DNA of 60,000 nt from Membranipora membranacea (GCA_914767715.1 OU612071.1:15622948-15682947), one strand, 5' to 3'. Positions 46,133 through 58,640 are shown, counted from the first letter of the stretch. Program-made: numbers and translations. The notes: generated from the sequence alone by a model not told the origin.

Positions 46133-49100
46133 CCAATCAACCAATCAATCAATCAATTAATACTGAGAATATAAAGTAATGAAATTTACCATGATAATTG
46201 GATGACATAAATTTCAAAGTTTTCATAGTGATGCGTCTATGCCAGTCATACACAGATAAGTGTATAGAGAAACTGGCGAGACACCAGAAGTATTGTATCA
46301 ATACTCAAACTTGAGGTACATTTTCAAGCTTTATGTTTCCGTTTCATAGCTCACTCACTCACTCATGTCGACCTTTTCTTGATAAAGACCATCAATAATA
46401 TAATAAAACTGCCCTACTTGATAACACTATTTTTAACAAATCCACCTGATTCATTACCATAATTTTTTATGCACAGACTTATTTATGACTTGATCAGCAA
46501 ACAAAATTGATACTATTATTATATGTTTACAGATAAAATACTCTCGAAAGCTTATGGATAACATAGATAGTGGCTTTAAAGGCGTCAGCATCATGATGAA
46601 GCTGGCCAAGTACCTTCCGACTATTGGCAATTTAATCGGCACTCTGCAGACTGCCATACAGGTCGCTAAGACACCCTTCAATACTGCCTACGTGAAAATT
46701 AAAGCTATTGATGATCGAATTAGACCCAGTATGGACAGAATCGGCACGGTTGGCAATCTCTTCACAGGAAGTGAGTGCAAATGCATAAATTATGTATTAT
46801 ATACCTACATTATATATATAATATATTAGAATATGATATATATAAATTTTCAAAAGACTTATGGGAGCTTTCGTGATGGACGCCGTCACTCTGGCATTTG
46901 TGTGGTTTTTCATTATTGTTACGATCACATATCACATATAATTTTAACTCTGTGTGTTTTTACAGTGAGAGCAATACTGACAACGGCTCAACACAGCTTT
47001 AGGGAACGAGGTGATAAGAGTTCGGGGGCAAAAACGTGTGTCAGTAACATGCCTGCAGGGGCATTGAAGAGTCAGCTGGAGGGGAAACTGGAGATGATGG
47101 GCTCAGCTCAGTATGCTGGTTTCGCCCATTATAACAACGGTAAGGCGTGCTTGCATGTTTGGTATTTGTATTGGTTTATTTTCGTTTCTATATCATTGAA
47201 ATGTCGTGCTCATTTTACTCAGTATAAATGTTGCTATTGTTAAAACATCTGTTATAAAACTGGAAAAAGCTTTTTGAGCGTTTCTGGGTCAGGGATATTT
47301 CTGGATGGTATTTGGTGCATACATTATTTGTATGTGAGGATCTCTTGAGATTATTAAAACCAATGCGACCGAAAAGCGTCTTTCCATTCTCAATGCTGCC
47401 CTCTGCGGGTAAAACTCGTTATCACAAACAAAAAGAGTTCTGGTTGGGATTTGAAATAGACCAAAAATATATTTTAATAATTTAACTATGCAAAGTTTTA
47501 TTTATGATAACAATTGCAAGCAATCGAAATTGTGTGATAAGGAGCTTTACACGCAGAGGGAAGAATAGGTCTTTTTTTCCCGGTCAGTTCATCATCGATG
47601 TGTGCCAAAAAATAGACAAATCATTTTCATTATTAGTCTTTATCTTCCACATTTCTTCTTTTATTTATTATTGTTTGTTTTTTTGGCACACTCGGAAGAA
47701 CATCATTTTAATGATAAAGACTGCTTATCAATAAATGTTTGGAAAAAAAAATGTTGAAAGCACTCAGACACGGAACCTCGAAAACGAAAGCTGGAACTTA
47801 GCTCTACATTCCGTGAAGTTGTATTGAGTTGGAGATAACTTGGATAAAATCAGACAAAAATCTACCCCTTTGCTTAGATAGCGACTTATGGTTTCGAGTT
47901 GAACGTCCCGTGACCCTTGAGCCATAACCAATGACTTTTTGCGCTATATTACTTCGCTGGTCATATAGATTGCCTAAAACATTACCTTTACTGCATTATC
48001 ACGATACTGGATGGCAAATGGTAGTAGCTCGACTAATCTCCGGCCCCTTTAATGTTTCTTTGTCATAATAAATTGAATAGAGCACTCCTTTCATTCAGCC
48101 AACTGATCATTTACTTTGAATTATATTTGCATTGTGTCGACCTGTGGTTCTTCGAGTCAATAGTCCAACTAATGAAATCTACATTACAAAATAAAGTACA
48201 GTTGTAAAATACCCTTTACCAGAGGCTTCTACATACTGTAGCAGCGGGTGGATTGTGTATATCCACAAATGAGTGTAGCAAAAGTGGAGAACTGAGGCTA
48301 GCACCAACATGTATTCAGACAAGCAAACTTTGCCTGCCTTTGTACTCCTTTGTTCACCAAACAAAAGGCCTTTTGTTATACAAGTCTCATAGGTGTCTTG
48401 GGACATGTCTCCCAGTCATCGGCCCGAGGGCCTATCCAACATACTACAGCATAGCTGTACTTTATTTTGTAATGTATTTTATAAACACTTTTACAGTTGT
48501 TGGAGCGATTGGACACAAATGTGGTTTGAGCGACCAGTACACCACTGCAATAAATGGTTGGGGAGACGTCCGATCCATCCAAACAGACCTGCAAACAGTC
48601 ACAAATTTCCTGAAACCAGTATTGGACTTCTTCGGAAAGATCCAAGCAGGCCTGAGCAAGCGCCTCTGTATCCCGAACCCTTTCGAGGCGATTAAGGAGC
48701 TTGAGATTGTTGAGTAGGTTAACTTCAACATTAACATTAACATTAAAGCTTTAGTTGCGCCTCCAATTTTTGGTATCATATTGAACATATCAGTCTAATT
48801 AAGAGCACCATAACAACCTTCTGAATAGCCTATGGACACAGTTGAAACCATTAACTTTACTAACATGAAAATTTTTCTCAACCACAAAGGTTGTCCCTTC
48901 TTTATCTTTATACATTATAGTTGATAAGGAGGGGCCGACCTTAGTGGCTGAGAAAAGTTGAGAAAAAATTCTCATTTTAGTAAAGCAAATGGTTTCAACT
49001 GTGTCCATAGGCTATTGAAAAGGTTGCCATGGTGCTCTTAATCAGACTGAGACCTTCATTATGATACCAAATATGGGAGTCGCAACTATAGCTTTAACAT

Positions 49101-52100
49101 TAACATCAATATGCTTGGTCAAGTTTGGTCTGGTTTCACTTTTCCTTTCTCTTGCTTTCCCTTGCTTTCCCTTTCCCTAACACAATTCAGATCAGATTAG
49201 CTTAGTCCTATTCATCGACTCTTTGTGCATGACGATTAATGAGTACCAATTTGTTTTCCATTTTGTACTAAGTTAACCTTTTCATTCTTCATTGTTTGGC
49301 CAAACAAAATCATTCATTACATTCTCAGCCTTAGTTGGATACCAACGTTGCAATCAACAGGAATTAGTCTTAGCAATCCAAATTGTGGATCTTTTTAATG
49401 TTCCTTTGTTATGTTACATTGAATATTGTTAACTTTCAAATATAATTGCATTGTGTTGACCCGTGGTTCTAGTCACCTTTCAAGATGCCAATTTTTCAGA
49501 CCCAAAATTAAAATTGTCAGTATCCAACTAACGAAATTATTGTAATGTTGCATTTCCCACCCAGTTCGTTCTGGAAATGTGCATCAGCGATTTGGCAACT
49601 GTGATGCAGCTTTGCTGATAGTTATCAAGTGTATAGATGCTTACTGCATACTTCTTTCATGATATAAACACATAATATAAAATATGTTATTATTAAATTT
49701 ATATTATATATTTACATTTTTATAAAAATTATATAAATTATTGAAATTATTATAAAAACACATAACAATCATAATTATAACTTACCCTGTTATGTTTAAA
49801 GAGAAGTAGCCGAGGGATTGAAGTCTGTGGTAAGCTTCTTTCGAGGTTGGGGCAAAAGAAGAAGGAGATCGTTGGTACTCGCTGATAGAAAAGCGTTGAA
49901 GAAGACCCTCGCTTCCCTAAGAGTAACAAGGGATCAGGCCAACTCTTGGTTAATAGAGAAACGAGCTTCCAACATATGTTTCAGGTAAATATGCAGTGTT
50001 CTGAGTGAGTGGGAACTGGGTTCCCGCAAATAAATTTAGAGGGGGAAACTTTAGAACACAGTTCCCACTGCATTCTGTTCATAAAAAACAATGCCAAGTT
50101 GTCTCTTTTGACCAGATATCAATCATACTATTAAAGATCCATAATTCTGCATAATTTGATCTAGAAATTGCAACAAATTCTCAAAATGATTTTCAAACCA
50201 GAGAGAAGAGTACCCACAAAGAAAAAAGTCCACTTAGACCACTGTAAATACGCATGCCCTTGCTTTGAAACACGCCACGTTTAGACAAGACCGATGTGAG
50301 ATTATACCACCTTATGCTTGCTTTAAACACCACCCAACAATCAGCTACTGGGTCCAGTTATTGTAATTGATTGATGGATGACAGTACTCTCAAACTTTCA
50401 AACCATATAATTAACTAACAAATTTTTTGGCTTTTTATCAAACACTGTGCATTGTAGCACAGCAGCAATATTTTTATCGAGAAATTTAACTGAATCAATC
50501 AATCAATCAATCAATCAACCAATCAACCAATCAACCAATCAACCAATCAACCAATCATTCAATCAATCAATCAATCATTCAATCAATCAATCAATCAATC
50601 AATCCATCAATCAATAAATAAATCAATAAATCAACCAACCAATCAACCAATCAACCAATCAACCAATCAACCAATCTACCAATCAACCAATCAACCAGTC
50701 AACCAGTCAACCAGTCAACCAATCAATCAATCGATTCTTGCAGCATTCAGCAGATACTGGATGGTATTGACAGCGTGTTCGGACTACTTGTCAACATGGC
50801 TAACAAGTTCATAGCTAAACTTCTAAGCTTCCTCCCCAGTTTCAACTTGCCCGGTGAGTTGTCCCCACCATAGACTTAGTAATGTACAGTGTAAGCTGGT
50901 TAATTCAAATTTAATAATTCAAAACACCTGTTAATTCAGACAATGAAAATTGGTCCCTTCAGCCGGATTTCAATGCAATCATATATAATTAGAACAAATT
51001 TATGTGGTCCCCAGAGGTTTGAATTAAGTGAACTGTACTTTATTTAGTATATTCAGACTATTGACCCCACTTCAATCTTTTTTGTTGTCTCTATTGTCCA
51101 ACCAGCTTACAAATTTGATTGTGCATCTTAGATTTATATTTCACAACATATGTTGTATACTTGAATCACAGGGCCATAGATAGGAAAAATGGTAGGGGAG
51201 GCAAAAGTCTTAGGCGAGTCCGAGGCATCACCAGTAACACCCCTCCCTTTCATGTTTCTTTGTTGACTGATTTGCATTGTGTTGGCATGTGGTTCTATTC
51301 ACTTTTAAATATGCCAACTTAGCACTCCTCATATTAAATTTTCAATATCCAATATATGAAATTCATGTAATCTCTCTTTAATTTACAGGCCTTCCCAACT
51401 TTTCTTTCCTTGATGGGATAAACCCTATCCACTTTCAAATTGCGGACCCAGAATTTGGTGGGTTTTCGAATCAGGCTATGTGGAATCAGTTAGCTATAGG
51501 CCCAGTCTGTGTAGAACAAGTCAAACAGGTAAGTTCTCCTTACATTAGCTTAGCTTGCCTACTCCTACCCTGTACAGGGGTGCGCTAAGATGATTTATAT
51601 GTATTATCTGCTTCTCCATGACAGCATCGCTGTCTATTACCAGAAGTTTTTTAGGGATTAGAAACATCTTCTAAACAGTATAATCAAATGTTACAGCTCC
51701 AAACGAGCACTGCACAACAATCGGCAGAGCTGTGTACCTAAGTGCCGCACTGCCAAGTATGCCAACAGCTTTTTTGTCAAATATGCTATGTAGTTTTTGT
51801 GTCGCACTTCATTTTTGAAATTCTTTCTTTTATTCATTTAACAACTACTCCAGTATAAACCCCATGGTTTCTGCGAGAGCTTCAATGAAATCTTATCTTA
51901 TTGTATATGTATTATGTTTATGTGTATAATGTTATATATATAGAGATTATGTAATATGTATACAATAATTATATTATGTTTATGTAATATGTTTCATGAC
52001 CTGTCAAGACAGCTGCTTATAAAAAGTGATTTATATTTTTACGTTTACAGGTCTGTATTGCTCGAACTGGAGCAGTGACAGCTAACTGTGCTGCCACTAT

Positions 52101-54073
52101 GGGCAACTTTGGCAAGAGATCAGCAACAGCACCTGCCCCTGTTCTAACAAGCAAAAACTTTGCCGGAATAGAAATGGTGGACGCAGGTAAATACCTCTTA
52201 TCATAAGCAACACTATCAAAGTATATGTTAAAGGGTCAGTCCTAATAGAAAAGTGGATTTATGACCCCAGTAAATCGAAAGTTGTGAGTTAATAGGGAAA
52301 ATGAAAATCATAAAAAATAAGTATTATTGAAAATAGCATTTAAGTTTTTTTTAAATATTTTAGGAAGGATAATAATGGGTCATAGTGGTCAGGTGGAGGC
52401 AATAAATCACTGTGATCCTCTATGATCCAAATGTTCAGAATTTGCAGCAGTTTTAATGCAATAAGGTTCACAAGCTGTTTTAATTTGTATGCCCTAATGA
52501 ATTGTCAGCCAAATACCAAATATGGCCGAGTAGGATTGTTACTTTTAACTACTGCCGCCGCTCAGGGAGATTTGTGCTCATAGAATTCTGTATGGGTCAA
52601 AAATAAGTGACAATTGGCAAAAAATCTGCACACACTGATTGTCAAAATCAGGGTATAAAATTCACTAGCTAGGTGATGACATCATAATTGTCCACTAGTA
52701 AAACAGTAACTACGTATGCTAGAAATCAATATCACACCCTGATTTTGATGATCAGTTTGCGCTATGTATTTGCCCATTAGGTGATAATGCTTAAATTGCA
52801 GCCTCGTATCATTGGTTTTAAGCTAAACAGAATTCAATAAGCACATATTATTTGCCTGTGTGGCAGCAGTGGTTTAACTTCCAATCATTGAAACAATTAG
52901 ATTTCAATGCGAACTCACAATCATTTGAAATAGAAACTCACCTTTTGGAATGTGTCTGCAAAGTTATCATGAGCGGACATGAGTCACATGGTCATTAGTG
53001 CTGCCAAAAATCGCTGCCCTAGAATGCAAACGTCATAAATGATGAAATTGAAAAATTGACTTTTTTACATTTTTCATGGGATACATGCATGAATTCAATG
53101 TAAGTACAATTTGGAAAATGTATCATGGTTCAAATTGCTAATTTAATCTCATTGAAGTTTCAACCTTGCATTGTCTTATATAGAAATAGTCAACACAAAA
53201 GGCCATTTATCTAAGCTTATGAAATTACCATTTAGGACGTTTGCATTCTAAGCTAGCGAAATGTGATTTGTCAACAAAAACAGTGCGATTTCATTTGCTC
53301 AATAATAAAATACTGTGATGCCGTAAATTATTTGTGGCTTTGTGTTGAAAGAATAGAGTTCTATCAGGAGTATTCTGCCCTCTGCTGGTGAAAGGCGTTA
53401 TCTCATATTTTGATAATTTCAACTCAATCAAACCAAATAATGAAAACCAATTTTTAATTGTTTACAATCAAGGAATTTTAATCAAAAGTTGGAGACCTCT
53501 GAATTATTAAAATATGAGATAGCGCTTTTTTGCCAGCAATGGGCATTGTTATATAGAGGGTGCTGAAAGTTTAGATGAATGATTTTTTGTTTATGAATTT
53601 CATAGACACATTCAATGTCGAGATAACGATTGCGGATTCCTCAACAAAATCAGTGCGATTCCATTTGCTCAATGATACAATACTGTGATGCCATAAATTA
53701 TCTGTGGCTTTGTATTGTATTGTAAAGTTCAGATGAATAATAATTTATTGTTTAATAATAATAATAAAGTTTATTTATGAAATGCTTAATAAAATTGTTT
53801 AGAAACAAGGATTTGTAAGCGTTGTACATGTGATAAAAAGTTAAAGCAGAAAAAAATACTATGAATTAAGCATTTGGCTGGTTAATAAATCAAATTTGGT
53901 TCATGAATTTTGTAGACACATTCAATGTGGAGATAACGATTGCGGACTCTGAGAGAACTAGAGGGGACGATAAGGTGATTACTCCTGAGGAGGCGATTCG
54001 AGACGCTGCTAACCTGAATCCTGATATGAAAAAGATCCTGCTGAAGAAAATCCAGGATATCATTCCTCAGTAG
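45059..54073 (+). CDS. Secreted 512-residue protein of unrecognised family, 10 exons
   Basis: Exons are 45059-45063, 45814-45991, 46533-46770, 46966-47139, 48497-48713, 49802-49984, 50744-50853, 51389-51528, 52051-52186 and 53916-54073. All introns are GT-AG and the phases agree at every junction (2,0,1,1,2,2,1,0,1), giving 512 residues ending ..KIQDIIPQ. The start codon is in a 5-nt coding exon just downstream of a TATA box. Residues 1-18 (MRGFIIFGLLAIAGSCHA) are a clear signal peptide. The mature protein is mostly predicted amphipathic helix with scattered Cys (LECVKR, KTCVSN, HKCGLS, RLCIPNP, NICFS, PVCVEQVKQVCIAR, NCAATM). It has a basic cluster GKRRRRS that could be a furin-type cleavage site, and a hydrophobic stretch LLVNMANKFIAKLLSFLPSF. 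No transmembrane anchor is obvious. I recognise no domain. Introns carry MITEs and tetranucleotide repeats. Confidence 0.85.
46053..46158. repeat. (AATC)n microsatellite
   Basis: About 26 tetranucleotide units, with a few AACC variants at the end, just after exon 2 of the secreted-protein gene. Confidence 0.95.
48722..49106. mobile_element. ~385-bp foldback element (intron 5 of the secreted-protein gene)
   Basis: Left sequence ATTAAAGCTTTAGTTGCG and CAGTCTAATTAAGAGCACCAT have their complements at the right end (ATGGTGCTCTTAATCAGACTG, CGCAACTATAGCTTTAA). A lone arm of the same family is at 41086-41170. Confidence 0.75.
50493..50732. repeat. (AATC/AACC)n array abutting a splice acceptor
   Basis: About 60 units mixing AATC and AACC, with AATA interruptions. 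The array ends 11 bases before the acceptor of exon 7 of the secreted-protein gene and replaces the usual upstream intron sequence. Confidence 0.95.
51169..51245 (+). mobile_element. hAT-like MITE, copy 7 (truncated)
   Basis: Only the left end is present (CAGGGCCATAGATAGG, then GGTAGGGGAGGCAAAAG and GGCGAGTCCGAGGCATCACC). It sits in intron 7 of the secreted-protein gene. Confidence 0.75.
52545..52877. mobile_element. TTAA-flanked foldback element, copy 3 (intron 9 of the secreted-protein gene)
   Basis: It begins TTAACTACTGCCGCC and ends GGCAGCAGTGGTTTAA. The inner arms (TTTGTGCTCATAGAATTCTG and its counterpart) match copy 2. Confidence 0.8.
53272..53347 (+). repeat. Intronic direct repeat, copy 1 (copy 2 at 53642-53717)
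   Basis: About 76 bases starting CAACAAAA.CAGTGCGATT and ending with TGTGGCTTTGT occur twice in intron 9, roughly 370 bases apart, with a few substitutions. Confidence 0.8.
53606..53723 (+). pseudogene. Second copy of the start of the last exon of the secreted-protein gene
   Basis: 53606-53638 repeats the first 33 bases of exon 10 (53916-53948) with 2 mismatches, and the acceptor context (TTCATAG) is also duplicated. Read in the same phase it encodes DTFNVEITIADSSTKSVRFH and runs to a TGA after about 27 residues. The remainder derives from a separate intronic repeat also seen at 53272-53347. It could be a used alternative terminal exon or a dead duplicate. Confidence 0.6.
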
Positions 54074-54519
54074 CTGTCACAACGCAGAAGCTGACCACTT
54101 GAAAAACGAACGACATCCAAACGATAATCGAACGACATCCAAACGATAGTCAAATGATAACCAAATGATACACACAAAAATAAGTTAGTGTTGATTTGAT
54201 TCTAAGGGTAAAGTGGGGGAACTATCTGAGAATCAAAATCACCTTCATTCTACTGTAATATGCCTATTGATATTTAATTAGAGTCATTTTGATTCTAACT
54301 TTTCTCTGTGAGTAATCAAACGATAGTCTAACACAAACGCCTTACGATAAGCTTTATACTGTCTGTGAATTAAACTAACATCTGTGAGATTAGACAGGCC
54401 AGCAGACTGAGGAAACATAGAAACATTTGATTGACAACTTTGTCATGGAAAGTTATGCTTAAACTCATCCTTATCAATGTAGAGATAGTTGTAGTTATAG
54501 TCGGGTTGATAGTAGAATT

Positions 54520-54525
54520 AATAAA
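54520..54525 (+). terminator. Poly(A) signal of the secreted-protein gene
   Basis: AATAAA lies about 450 bases after the stop codon and is the first clear signal on this strand there. Confidence 0.5.
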
Positions 54526-57500
54526 ATATACTATGATGCAAATCGATTGTTTGACTCTTTAAACCTCTCTTTAGTCATTATTGATTATGCAATGCTTGGT
54601 GCTGGTGTGAATGCTTATTAAAGCATCCTCTTGCATTCATACATACCCTAAGCTCCTGAAAACTTACTTTTCATTATGTACCAGAATAATGTGCTAAAAC
54701 CAATAGCAAGAAAGGAGGAACTGGAAGATAACCCAACATTCTGTTAACATCGCACCAATTCTAAAGGGTCCAATGTTCATAAGTACATGGATTGTTGGTT
54801 TGAATTCCACTGCCTCCACTGAGTACTGGGATTCGCTGGACCCCAAAGGTGTCCTCCGACCTGCCTAAAAACATAAAACAATTTGTTGCAAAACATTGTG
54901 GCCTACCCTTAAGGCACAATCTAATTTGCCGCCTATTATGCGTGATGATGGGCGTGACTTAACCTTGTTATTTTAACCAATATTTTTCACCAACACATGT
55001 GGGTCGTTACCTGAAATTAGTAATGTGATGCATGATGAGTGGGACCATTTAAATGACACAGCCTCATGCTGGTGATGGAAATGTTTTTGATCAGAAGGCT
55101 CCAACCAGCTTTCTTGCTGCAGTCTGTTGTTATGCATTGGACACAAACCGTTGTATGTAGAATAGAATCAATTTCGGTTTATGAAATGAAGAGATTTGTA
55201 CTGAAACTTTAAATTATTACTAGCTTAGTGCTCACTCATAAACCAACTAGCTCATCAAGAGCAATTATGCACACAAAGAAAATCCACTATACAGTAATAA
55301 TATGTCTCACATGTCCAGTCAATGAAGAGGGAGTTCATTGGTCCAATCATGCATGTATAAATAAAACAAAAGATATTATGTAGACTAATCTGATGCTCAT
55401 TAATATTTCCGCTTGTGCCACACATAATCTACACTGTATGCTGTTTGTTGTATCGCTCTGCGAACTAACTAATCTTTGATATTCACCTCTCAGTGAATTT
55501 TGCCTACTAGTACTAGTCTCAATAAGAAATATTCTCTCCTTTAATCTTCCTCTCTCTCTGTTTCTACTATGGAGTTTTCCACTCTATGGCTACCAATACT
55601 TTTTCTCAAGTCTGTTATAAAGTCTAACTGGGGTCTTTTTCACAACTAGACAATCACTTTTATTACGAACACATGCCACAAGTATTTGGTATGATTCGGT
55701 TTTCTACTTAATCAAACACTTTAGATTCTGAAATTAAAATAATATAGTCAAATAAGTGTGATGATAAGGCAGAAATACGCAATCAGCTTTGATGAGGGTG
55801 CAGCTTGTTGAGGTGCAAGGCCACAAGCTATACAAAATAGGGCAATAGAAGTAAACAACTCTCATGACACCTGTGAGCCAAATATTAACAGCCAGTTTGT
55901 TATCCAGGGCTGCCTTCTGATATGAGACCCTTTGGTGACTTGAATTCGTTGTGGAATTTAGTTAATGAGTTAATTCAATTATGGTTAAAGACTACCGAAA
56001 TACAACTGTCAGGCTGTTTCTTTTGATGAAATTATGTGAGATTCGCACGTTGAAAATATTTTCTCATTCTCTGCACTATGATGTTGTATGTGACATGCCT
56101 AAAGGTCACAACTTTTGGGTGTATATTGCATTGTCATGGTTGCCATGGTCCTAATCTGATTAATTGTTATACTCATTTTTTGACATTTTACTTACATCTG
56201 AATGCGGAGGTTGCCTTCAAGATTAATTGGTCTGGCCATCAAATGACGTATCATCCTTTCTATTCTTACAACCTATCTATATGGTTCAGTATAAAGGACA
56301 GTGGGTTTTGCTCTGTAGAATCAGTTACAAATAGAAGTTAAAAAGATCAGTTACAACTTGCAGTTACAATTTACCAGTTGCCTGGGGCAGTTGCCTGGGG
56401 CATTTGCCCCAGGAGTAAATTCAGCAATAAAAACATCAAACTGCCAAAAACTACATTCATTATCATACATGAGAAAGTAATCTGATATGAACTCTGCGAG
56501 CGAGGATGTCACGATCCTGATCTGACAATGTCACAGTCTTCGGCATGTGCAATACAAAAAACAAGCACTCCCAGGATACTGTGACATCATAGTGTAGAGA
56601 ATCAGAGTTACCTACCCTATTCCAGTCCGATAAATCCAAGGAGTTTAATATTCTGAAATTGAAATGTCGTTGGTGTTGGCTTTGACTTTAAAAATATTTC
56701 CGACGGATATGTTTCTCTAAATGCTGTCGTAAGCCATTTTTTTACCCAAAGAGGGACCCTCAATAAAACTGATGATGGTGGAGAATGGTGAGCTGCGGCA
56801 CCAAACGGTTTTCAGATTTCCCTGAGATGAAGTAAGTTTTGAGGGAAATTGATCTTTTAATCGGGGCGAAAAATGTACAAGGTCCCATTAATATATTTTT
56901 GTGTTTTTTTAATTCAACGTAATTCCCCTCTACATAATCCCAGAATTTTAATTTTCTGAAATCTAAATTACTAAAATTCCTGAATTCCAAATGAATTTTG
57001 TTTTCTGAATGCTATCGTATGGCATGTTTATGAACGAAAGGTTTTCAGATTTATGACCAGCTTGAGATATTTCCCCATATGAAGTGAGTTTGAAGCAAAA
57101 TTGATTTTTAATACTGGCGAAAGGTCCCCCTTTGTATATTTTTCAGTTATTTCCAGTCAGCGCAATTATCCCCCACATAATCCCAAAATTTTAATTTTCT
57201 GAGATTCAAATTTGGTTGGTTTTGGCTTTGACTGGTCTGAGTTTGAAAGAATTCCAACTGATTTTATTTTTCTGAACGTATATGGCATGTTTTATTTACT
57301 TATTTGCTAAAGTGACTCAGAAGTGAATCCAATTTTTGCCACCGCCCTAAGAGGACAATTGGTAATACTACTTGAGGTGTCAAAGGTGTGTCAAGCACTG
57401 AAGTTCTTGGAAAATAGTTCAACTTACCTCTGTGGTGTGAAGAAGCTTCTCAAATGTAAAACATGTCATTGTGCTCAAGTTCAATCCTTTCAATCAAGTT

Positions 57501-58158
57501 TGCAGGATTTTCATGCTCACCGTTATATGTTATTCTGCACAGCACTTATCAGCACTGTGCAACGAGATTTAGATTTCCAAGAACTATCGGCGCTGAGGAA
57601 CTTTACATTAACACTATGGCAGGTTGAACTACATGGGAGTTAGGTGATAGATTATTGCTCTAAGGTTCGGTAGATACCAGCATAATGTCATTTTCGGTTG
57701 TACTACTGGAAGAGGATGATATTTCAACCCATTCTGAACTCTTTTTGCTTTATTATCAGCATATACTTTATAAAAAAGAAACCCAAATTCAAACACCATT
57801 AGTGCTAATATTTATTGAGAGGTTGAATAATCAAGAATTAAAACAAGTAAAAAGCAGTAACATGAAACGGAAGTGCGAACTAAAATAAAAACTAATATGA
57901 TAAAATGATAACTAAACTCTGTAATAATAGTAGGTATAGGACACAACAATGTATGAGGGAAGATGAGTTTTTTTTCAAATTCAATGTGATAATCTTAATC
58001 AAAACCATTGGAGATATTGTTGACTTCTATCAAGGTATCTACCAACCTGATTGAATCATTGTGAGTGTTTGCACACTTGAAAGGCATAGATTCAGGTGAA
58101 TAAATATATGCTGTGTTTGTGAATCGATAATTCCAGAAGCAATAAGTAGTATGTAAGA
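54526..58158. other. Non-coding between the secreted-protein gene and the ankyrin paralogue
   Basis: Frames of 70-106 codons at 56078-56341, 57323-57643 and 57685-57888 lack splice context or recognisable motifs. A CCTGGGGCA..TGCCCCAGG inverted repeat is at about 56380-56412. Confidence 0.45.
56655..57300. repeat. Diverged tandem repeat, ~270-bp period, 2-3 units
   Basis: Recurring landmarks are CCCC..ACATAATCCCA.AATTTTAATTTTCTGA, GTTTTCAGATTT..GAGAT, GAAGT.AGTTT.GA and TTCTGAA.GCTAT.GTATGGCATG. Two units are nearly complete and a third begins near 57217. Confidence 0.7.
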
Positions 58159-58261
58159 TTAATTCATATCAAAAGCATCACAAGCATCACAAGCATCACA
58201 AATATCAGATTCATCAAAATCATTAGGATCATCGGAAGCAGCATTAGTATCAAAAGCAGCA
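58159..58261 (-). CDS. Possible alternative terminal exon, very acidic tail
   Basis: After a pyrimidine-rich acceptor (..TTCTATTCTTTGAG) the minus strand encodes AAFDTNAASDDPNDFDESD and a periodic CDACDACDAFDMN, then TAA. It enters in phase 2, the same as the 58641-58896 exon, so it could replace that exon as an alternative 3' end. The repeated 9-base unit (plus strand: AGCATCACA) could instead be a simple microsatellite. Confidence 0.35.
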
Positions 58262-58640
58262 CTCAAAGAATAGAATTGAGAAAAAAATACGTTATCGGAA
58301 GCTTGTATCAACATCTTTCAGAAAGAGATATTGATAAATACATGAACTGAATCTTGATACTAAGGCTTAACTCAGTTGTTATCCAGTCTTTTTCATAACG
58401 AGTACAAATTATTAGGACTCTTCACACTAAAACATCTACTGTAGATGAACAGGGTAAAAATCCCAAACAACTTAGATAACGTTGAATTTATTCCTTGTCA
58501 AGCAAGTGGTAATGAGACAATAAACTTTTCCTTTATTGATAAGGAATACTGAATATCATAATCTGTTTATCATTAATCAGACTTTGATAGTTGATGTTTC
58601 AAGTGATGGTCAGTTTCAGTCAGATAGATGAAGCCAAGAA

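Noticed and set aside
46053-46158. CRISPR-like or satellite array
   Set aside because: It is a simple AATC microsatellite without unique spacers.
48713-48718. Stop codon (TAG) ending the secreted protein after exon 5
   Set aside because: The TAG is created only if the donor GA|GTAGGT is ignored. Splicing there joins exon 6 in frame, and the following five exons all keep phase.
57323-57643. 106-codon plus-strand frame with CKTCHC
   Set aside because: It lacks an ATG start, lies just after a diverged tandem repeat, and no splice partner or family resemblance was found.
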